DNA from: Embiotoca jacksoni
Lineage: Eukaryota > Chordata > Actinopteri > Embiotocidae
Assembly (NCBI GenBank): GCA_022577435.1
Contig: JAKOON010000040.1
Location: 887,187-951,186, forward strand
Length of the DNA: 64,000 nucleotides
Reading direction: 5' to 3'
Part shown: piece after piece, positions 57,201 to 64,000 of the stretch
Numbering within the stretch: the stretch's first letter is position 1
Layout of the letters: each line of letters starts with the position of its first letter
Position numbers and translations under genes: made by a program
Notes under the pieces: generated by a model
Databases searched by the model: none
What the model was told of the DNA's origin: nothing
The model's input: only the letters and a program-made list of their open reading frames with translations

Positions 57201-60200
57201 ACACTTTACATGTAATAACCACTTTACACTTCACATGTAATAACCACTTTACTTGTAATAACCACTTTACATGTAACAACTTCACATGTGATAACCACTA
57301 TACATGTAACAACCACTTTACATGTAATAACCACTTTACATGTAATAACCACTTTCCATGTAATGACTTCGCATGTAACAACTCCTTTACATGTAATAAC
57401 CCCTTTAAATGTAATAACCCCTTTAAATGTAATAACCCCGTTACATGTAATAACCCCTTTACTTGTAATAAACACTTTACATGTAACAACTGCACATGTA
57501 ATAACCGCTTTACGTGTAACAACCACTTTACATGTAATAACCACTTTATATGTAATGACTTCACATGTAATAACCACTTTACATATAATAACCTCTTTAC
57601 TTGTAATAACCACTTTAAATGTAATAACCACTTTCCATGTAATAGACATTTTACATGTAATAGCTCATTTACTTGCAATAACCACTTTACATGTAGTAAC
57701 CACTTTACTTGTAATAACCCCTTTACATGTAACAACCCCTTTACATGTAACAACCCCTTTACATGTAATAACCCCTTTACTTGTAATAACCCCTTTACAT
57801 GTAATAACCCCTTTATTTGCAATAACCACTTCACATGTAATAACTTCACATGTAATAACCCCTTTACATGTAACAACCCCTTTACATGCAATAACCCCTT
57901 TACATGTAATAACCCCTTTACTTGTAATAACCCCTTTACATGTAATAACCACTTCACATGTAATAACCCCTTTACATGTAACAACCCCTTTACATGTAAT
58001 AACCTCTTTAAATGTAATAACCCCTTTACATGTAACAACCCCTTTACATGTAACAACCCCTTTACATGTAATAACCACTTCACATGTAATAACCCCTTTA
58101 CATGTAATAACCCCTTTACATGTAATAACCCCTTTACTTGTAATAACCCCTTTACATGTAACAACCCCTTTACATGTAATAACCCCTTTATTTGTAATAA
58201 CCACTTTACATGTAACAACTTCACATGTAATAACCCCTTTACATGTAACAACCCCTTCACATGTAATAACCACTTCACATGTAATAATCCCTTTACATGT
58301 AACAACCCATTTACATGTAATAACCCCTTTATATGTAACAACCCCTTTACATGTAAAAAGCCCTTTACATGTAATAACCCCTTTACATGTAATAACCACT
58401 TTACACTTTGTATGTAATCACCGCTTTACATGTAATAACCACTTTACACGTAATAATCCCTTTACTTGTAATAACCACTTTACATGTAATAACCACTTTA
58501 AACGTAATAACCACTTTACATGTAATAAACATTTTACGTGCAATAACTCATTTACTTGCAATAACCACTTTCAAAGTCATAACCCCTTTACATTTAATAA
58601 ACCATTTACATGCAATAACCACTTTACATGTAATAACCACTTTACACTTTACAAGTAATAACCACTTTACACTTCACATGTAATAACCACTTTACTTGTA
58701 ATAACCACTTTACATGTAACAACTTCACATGTAATAACCACTATACATGTAACAACCACTTTACATGTAATAACCACTTTACATGTAATGACTTCACGTG
58801 TAATAACCACTTTACATGTAGTAACAACTTTACAGGTAATAACTACTTTGCACGTAATAACCACTCTGCATGCAACTACTTCACATGTCATAACTCCTTT
58901 ACATGTAATAACCCCTTTAAATGTAATAACCCCTTTAAATGTAATAACCCCGTTACATGTAATAACCCCTTTACTTGTAATAACCACTTTACATGTAACA
59001 ACTGCACATGTAATAACCGCTTTACGTGTAACAACCACTTTCAATGTAATAACCACTTTAAATGTAATGACTTCACATGTAATAACCACTTTACATGTAA
59101 TAACCTCTTTACATGTAATAACCACTTTAAATGTAATAACCACTTTCCATGTAATAGACATTTTACATGTAATAGCTCATTTACTTGCAATAACCACTTT
59201 ACATGTAGTAACCACTTTACATGTAATAACCCTTTACATTTAATAAACCATTTACATGTAATAACCACTTTACACGTAAAAACCACTTTACACTTCACAT
59301 GTAATAACCTCTTTACTTGTAACAACCACTTTAAATGTAATAACCACTTTCCATGTAATAAACATTTCACACGTAACAGCTCATTTACTTGCAATAACCA
59401 CTTTACATGTAGTAACCACTTTACATGTAATAACCCTTTACATTTAATAACCCCTTTACTTGTAATAATCACTTTACATGTAGTAACCACTTTACATGTA
59501 ATAACCCCTTTACATGTAATAACCCCTTTACTTGTAATAACCACTTTACATGTAGTAACCACTTTACATGTAGTAACCACTTTACATTTAATACACCCTT
59601 TACATGTAATAACCACTTCGCATGTAATAACCACTTCACATGTAATAACCCCTTTACATGTAATAACCCCTTTACATGTAATAACCCCTTTACTTGTAAT
59701 AACCCCTTTACATGTAATAACCACTTCACATGTAATAACCACTTTACATGTAACAACTTCACATGTAATAACCCCTTTACATGTAACAAACCCTTTACAT
59801 GTAATAACCCCTTTACATGTAACAACCCCTTCACATGTAATAACCACTTCACATGTAATAATCCCTTTACATGTAACAACCCCTTTACATGTAATAACCT
59901 CTTTAAATGTAATAACCCCTTTACATGTAACAACCCCTTTACATGTAACAACCCCTTTACATGTAATAACCACTTCACATGTAATAACCCCTTTACATGT
60001 AACAACCCCTTTACATGTAATAACCCCTTTACATGTAATAACCCCTTTACTTGTAATAACCCCTTTATTTGTAATAACCACTTTACATGTAACAACTTCA
60101 CATGAAATAACCCCTTTACATGTAACAACCCCTTCACATGTAATTACCACTTCACATGTAATAATCACTTTACATGTAACAACCCCTTTACATGTAATAA

Positions 60201-61088
60201 CCCCTTTATATGTAACAACCCCTTTACATGTAATAAGCCCTTTACATGTAATAACCCCTTTACATGTAATAACCACTTTACACTTTACATGTAATCACCA
60301 CTTTACATGTAATAACCACTTTAAATGTAATAACCACTTTACATGTAATAATCACTTTACATGAAGTAACAACTTTACACATAGTAACCACTTTACACGT
60401 AATAATCCCTTTACTTGTAATAACCACTTTACATGTAATAACCACTTTAAACGTAATAACCACTTTACATGCAATAACCCAATTACAAGCAATAACCCCT
60501 TGACATGTAATGCCAAATTTACATGTACTATCCACTTTACATGTAATAACCTCTTCACTTGTAATAACCACTTTAAATGTAATAACCACTTTACATGTAA
60601 TAAACATTTTACATGCAATAACTCATTTACTTGCAATAACCACTTTACAAGTCATAACCCCTTTACATTTAATAAACCATTTACATGCAATAACCACTTT
60701 ACATGTAATAACCACTTTACACTTTACATGTAATAACCACTTTACACTTCACATGTAATAACCACTTTACGTGTAACAACCACTTTACATGTAATAACCA
60801 CTTTAAATGTAATGACTTCACATGTAATAACCACTTTACATGTAATAACGTCTTTACTTGTAATAACCACTTTAAATGTAATAACCACTTTCCATGTAAT
60901 AGACATTTTACATGTAATAGCTCATTTACTTGCAATAACCACTTTACATGTAGTAACCACTTTACATGTAATAACCCTTTACATTTAATAAACCATTTAC
61001 ATGTAATAACCACTTTACACGTAATAACCACTTTACACTTCACATGTAATAACCCCTTTAAATGTAATAACCCCTTTACATGTAACAA
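51604..61088. repeat. Duplication with offset of about 6.8 kb (51.6-54.3 kb and 58.4-61.1 kb)
   Basis: 51604 matches 58408, 51863 matches 58667 and 52237 matches 59041, all at 6,804. 53456 matches 60278, 53688 matches 60510 and 53895 matches 60717, all at 6,822. The 18-bp change is a single unit missing from the first copy near 52,750. Beyond about 61.1 kb the correspondence breaks up. Confidence 0.75.
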
Positions 61089-62411
61089 CCCCTTTACATG
61101 TAACTACCCCTTTACATGTAATAACCCCTTTACTTGTAATAACCCCTTTACATGTAATAACCCCTTTATTTGCAATTACCACTTCACATATAATAACTTC
61201 ACATGTAATAACCCCTTTACATGTAACAACCCCTTTACATGCAATAACCCCTTTACATGTAATAACCCCTTTACTTGTAATAACCCCTTTACATGTAATA
61301 ACCACTTCACATGTAATAACCACTTTACATGTAACAACTTCACATGTAATAACCCCTTTACATGTAACAACCCCTTTACATGTAATAACCTCTTTAAATG
61401 TAATAACCCCTTTACATGTAACAACCCCTTTACATGTAACAACCCCTTTACATGTAATAACCACTTCACATGTAATAACCCCTTTACATGTAATAACCGC
61501 TTTACATGTAATAAACCCTTTACTTGTAATAACCCCTTTACATGTAACAACCCCTTTACATGTAATAACCCCTTTACATGTAATAACCACTTCACATGTA
61601 ATAACCCCTTTACATGTAACAACCCCTTTACATGTAATAACCCCTTTACATGTAATAACCCCTTTACTTGTAATAACCCCTTTACATGTAACAATCCCTT
61701 TACATGTAATAACCCCTTTATTTGTAATAACCACTTTACATGTAACAACTTCACATGAAATAACCCCTTTACATGTAACAACCCCTTCACATGTAATAAG
61801 CACTTCACATGTAATAATCACTTTACATGTAACAACCCCTTTACATGTAATAACCCCTTTATATGTAACAACCCGTTTACATGTAATAAGCCCTTTACAT
61901 GTAATAACCCCTTTACATGTAATAACCACTTTACAATTTACATGTAATCACCACTTTACATGTAATAACCACTTTAAATGTAATAACCACTTTACATGTA
62001 ATAATCACTTTACATGAAGTAACAACTTTACACATAGTAACCACTTTACACGTAATAATCCCTTTACTTGTAATAACCACTTTACATGTAATAACCACTT
62101 TAAACGTAATAACCACTTTACATGCAATAACCCAATTACAAGCAATAACCCCTTGACATGCAATGCCAAATTTACATGTACTATCCACTTTACATGTAAT
62201 AACCTCTTCACTTGTAATAACCACTTTAAATGTAATAACCACTTTACATGTAATAAACATTTTACATGCAATAACTCATTTACTTGCAATAACCACTTTA
62301 CAAGTCATAACCCCTTTACATTTAATAAACCATTTACATGCAATAACCACTTTACATGTAATAACCACTTTACACTTTACATGTAATAACCACTTTACAC
62401 TTCACATGTAA
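60278..62411. repeat. Duplication with offset of 1,653 bp near the right end of the array
   Basis: The marker block at 60278-60758 recurs at 61931-62411 with the same internal order (60352 with 62005; 60500 with 62153; 60510 with 62163). Single-base differences include CACTTTACACTTTACATG versus CACTTTACAATTTACATG near 61930. Confidence 0.8.
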
Positions 62412-62649
62412 TAACCACTTTACTTGTAATAACCACTTTACATGTAACAACTTCACATGTAATAACCACTATACATGTAACAACCACTTTACATGTAATA
62501 ACCACTTTACATGTAATAACCACTTTACACTTCACATGTAATAACCACTTTACTTGTAATAACCACTTTACATGTAACAACTTCACATGTAATAACCACT
62601 ATACATGTAACAACCACTTTACATGTAATAACCACTTTACATGTAATAA
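62398..62649. repeat. 126-bp (seven-unit) tandem duplication
   Basis: The block starting CACTTCACATGTAATAACCA at about 62398 is repeated at about 62524, including the rare ACCACTATACATGTAAC unit. It is the smallest of the multi-unit duplications I could delimit. Confidence 0.8.
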
Positions 62650-63780
62650 CCACTTTACATGTAATGACTTCACATGTAATAACCACTTTACATGTAGTAA
62701 CAACATTACAGGTAATAACTACTTTGCACGTAATAACCACTCTGCATGCAACTACTTCACATGTCATAACTCCTTTACATGTAATAACCCCTTTAAATGT
62801 AATAACCTCTTTAAATGTAATAACCCCGTTACATGTAATAACCCCTTTCCTTGTAATAACCACTTTACATGTAACAACTGCACATGTAATAACCGCTTTA
62901 CGTGTAACAACCACTTTACATGTAATAACCACTTTAAATGTAAATGACTTCACATGTAAAAACCACTTTACATGTAATAACCTCTTTACTTGTAATAACC
63001 ACTTTAAATGTTATAACCACTTTCCATGTAATATACATTTTACATGTAATAGCTCATTTACTTGCAATAACCACTTTACATGTAGTAACCACTTTACATG
63101 TAATAACCCTTTACATTTAATAAACCATTTACATGTAATAACCACTTTACACGTAATAACCACTTTACACTTCACATGTAATAACCCCTTTACTTGCAAT
63201 AACCACTTTACATGTAACAACTTAACATGTAATAACCTCTTTACTTGTAATAACCACTTTAAATGTAATAACCACTTTCCATGTAATAAACATTTTACAT
63301 GTAATAGCTCATTTACTTGCAATAACCACTTTACATGTAGTAACCACTTTACATGTAATAACCCTTTACATTTAATAACCCCTTTACTTGTAATAACCAC
63401 TTTACATGTAGTAACCACTTTACATGTAATAACCCCTTTACATGTAATAACCCCTTTACATGTAATAACCCCTTTAGTTGTAATAACCACTTTACATGTA
63501 GTAACCACTTTACTTGTAGTAACCACTTTACATGTAACAACTTCACATGTAATAACCACTTTACATGTAACAACCACTTTACATGTAATAACCACTTTAC
63601 ATGTAGTAACCACTTTACATGTAATGACTTCACATGTAATAACCACTTTACATGTAACAACCACTTTACATGTAATAACCCCTTTACATGTAACAACCAC
63701 TTTACATGTAACAACCACTTTACATGTAGTAACCACTTTACATGTAGGAACGACTTTACATGTAATAACCACTTTGCATG

Positions 63781-64000
63781 GGAAGTGAATCGAAGATGGT
63801 CTACAAAAATATATAAAAGGAGGATGTTTGTAGAGTGGCCAATTAGAGCACAGGACTCAGACGACATATAAGATACACTGTTACTGTGAGTTAAAACTGG
63901 CAGGCATTCATTTACCCAGTTAAAATGACATTACTTTGACACGACTTGTTAAACCATAAGTATTGATCAAATAAAAAGTTATTACAAAGATATCGGTGAA
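63781..64000. other. Unique sequence right of the 18-bp array; nothing recognised
   Basis: The array stops abruptly after TTTGCATG at 63780. The remaining 220 bp are AT-rich, with a TATA-like TATATAAAAG at 63810-63819 and an AATAAA near 63970. No coding region accompanies either motif, so I do not call a promoter or a 3' end. Confidence 0.5.

Larger units (their letters stand above)
15021..63780. repeat. 48.8-kb array of an 18-bp palindrome-centred minisatellite
   Basis: The unit is TTACATGTAA (a perfect 10-bp palindrome) plus TAACCMCT, where M is C or A. Between 15021 and 63780 no stretch longer than a few bases departs from it. Up to about 2,700 units fit. Recurrent variants include ATTTAAT, ACACGTAAT, AAATGTAAT, GCAATAAC and AGTAAC forms, 15-bp units (AACTTCACATGTAAC, one codon shorter), 17-bp units with a lost C or CA, and 25-bp units with an extra 7 bases (CCACTTTACACTTTACATG). 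The consensus has no CpG and the + strand has about four to five C per G. Four of six frames lack stops, giving spurious frames up to 676 codons. The left kilobase and the last few hundred bases are the most diverged. Confidence 0.97.

Noticed and set aside
15021..63780. Dozens of long open frames on both strands (up to 676 codons) as repeat-protein genes
   Set aside because: They are a direct consequence of a stop-free 18-bp unit in four of six frames. Both strands are equally open, frames end at unit-length changes, and there is no splice, start or codon-bias evidence.
15021..63780. CRISPR array (regular short repeats)
   Set aside because: There are no unique spacers: the unit repeats head to tail with a period of 18 bp in a vertebrate context.
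15021..63780. Telomeric or interstitial telomere repeat because of recurring TAACCCC
   Set aside because: Vertebrate telomere is TAACCC repeated every 6 bp. Here TAACCCC occurs once per 18 bp within a different unit, and many units read TAACCAC.
15021..63780. G-quadruplex or i-motif array from the CCCC runs
   Set aside because: The C-runs are separated by about 14 bases and often interrupted (CCAC), so loops would be too long for stable structures.
63810..63819. TATA box of a gene to the right
   Set aside because: The motif is present but no transcription unit or coding sequence follows in the remaining 180 bp, and the region is AT-rich.

Overview
The window is vertebrate, most likely teleost fish, genomic DNA. 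Three observations support this: a single spliced exon encoding the C-terminal half of an inward-rectifier potassium channel very like KCNJ13 (Kir7.1); a decayed Tc1-like transposon with clean terminal repeats and a TA target duplication; and a tRNA-headed dispersed repeat of a type I recognise as common in fish. There are no bacterial-style genes, operons or RNA genes.

Layout: 1-2279 is a 34/35-bp minisatellite that runs off the left edge. 2600-2812 is a separate 17-bp tandem repeat. 4094-4668 is the last coding exon of kcnj13 on the + strand. Its upstream exon, which should carry the two membrane helices and the pore, is not in the window, so the two left-hand arrays probably lie in its last coding intron. 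5834-7113 is the Tc1-like element, with its broken transposase on the - strand. 7114-10932 is unique-looking sequence with no recognised gene. 10970-11310 is a roughly 139-bp dispersed tandem repeat, 11393-15020 a 22-bp satellite interrupted by the tRNA-headed element, and 15021-63780 one continuous array of an 18-bp unit. 63781-64000 is unique sequence.

The 18-bp array (about 48.8 kb, three quarters of the window) dominates. Its unit is a 10-bp perfect palindrome (TTACATGTAA) plus an 8-bp asymmetric spacer (TAACCMCT). Because 18 is divisible by 3 and the consensus has no stop in four of six frames, it produces very long but almost certainly spurious reading frames, up to 676 codons. Marker units show that the array grew by nested tandem duplications of about 0.8, 1.2, 1.65, 5.6, 6.8, 7.25 and 11.5 kb. 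Some copies differ by only a few bases, so they are recent or reflect assembly.

The genes do not form a working system beyond kcnj13. The unusual content is structural: four unrelated arrays lie next to each other beside a pigment-pattern/epithelial channel gene, two of them fused directly at a shared CATG. All repeat boundaries and offsets were read by eye from the sequence and are approximate to within about one unit unless stated otherwise.
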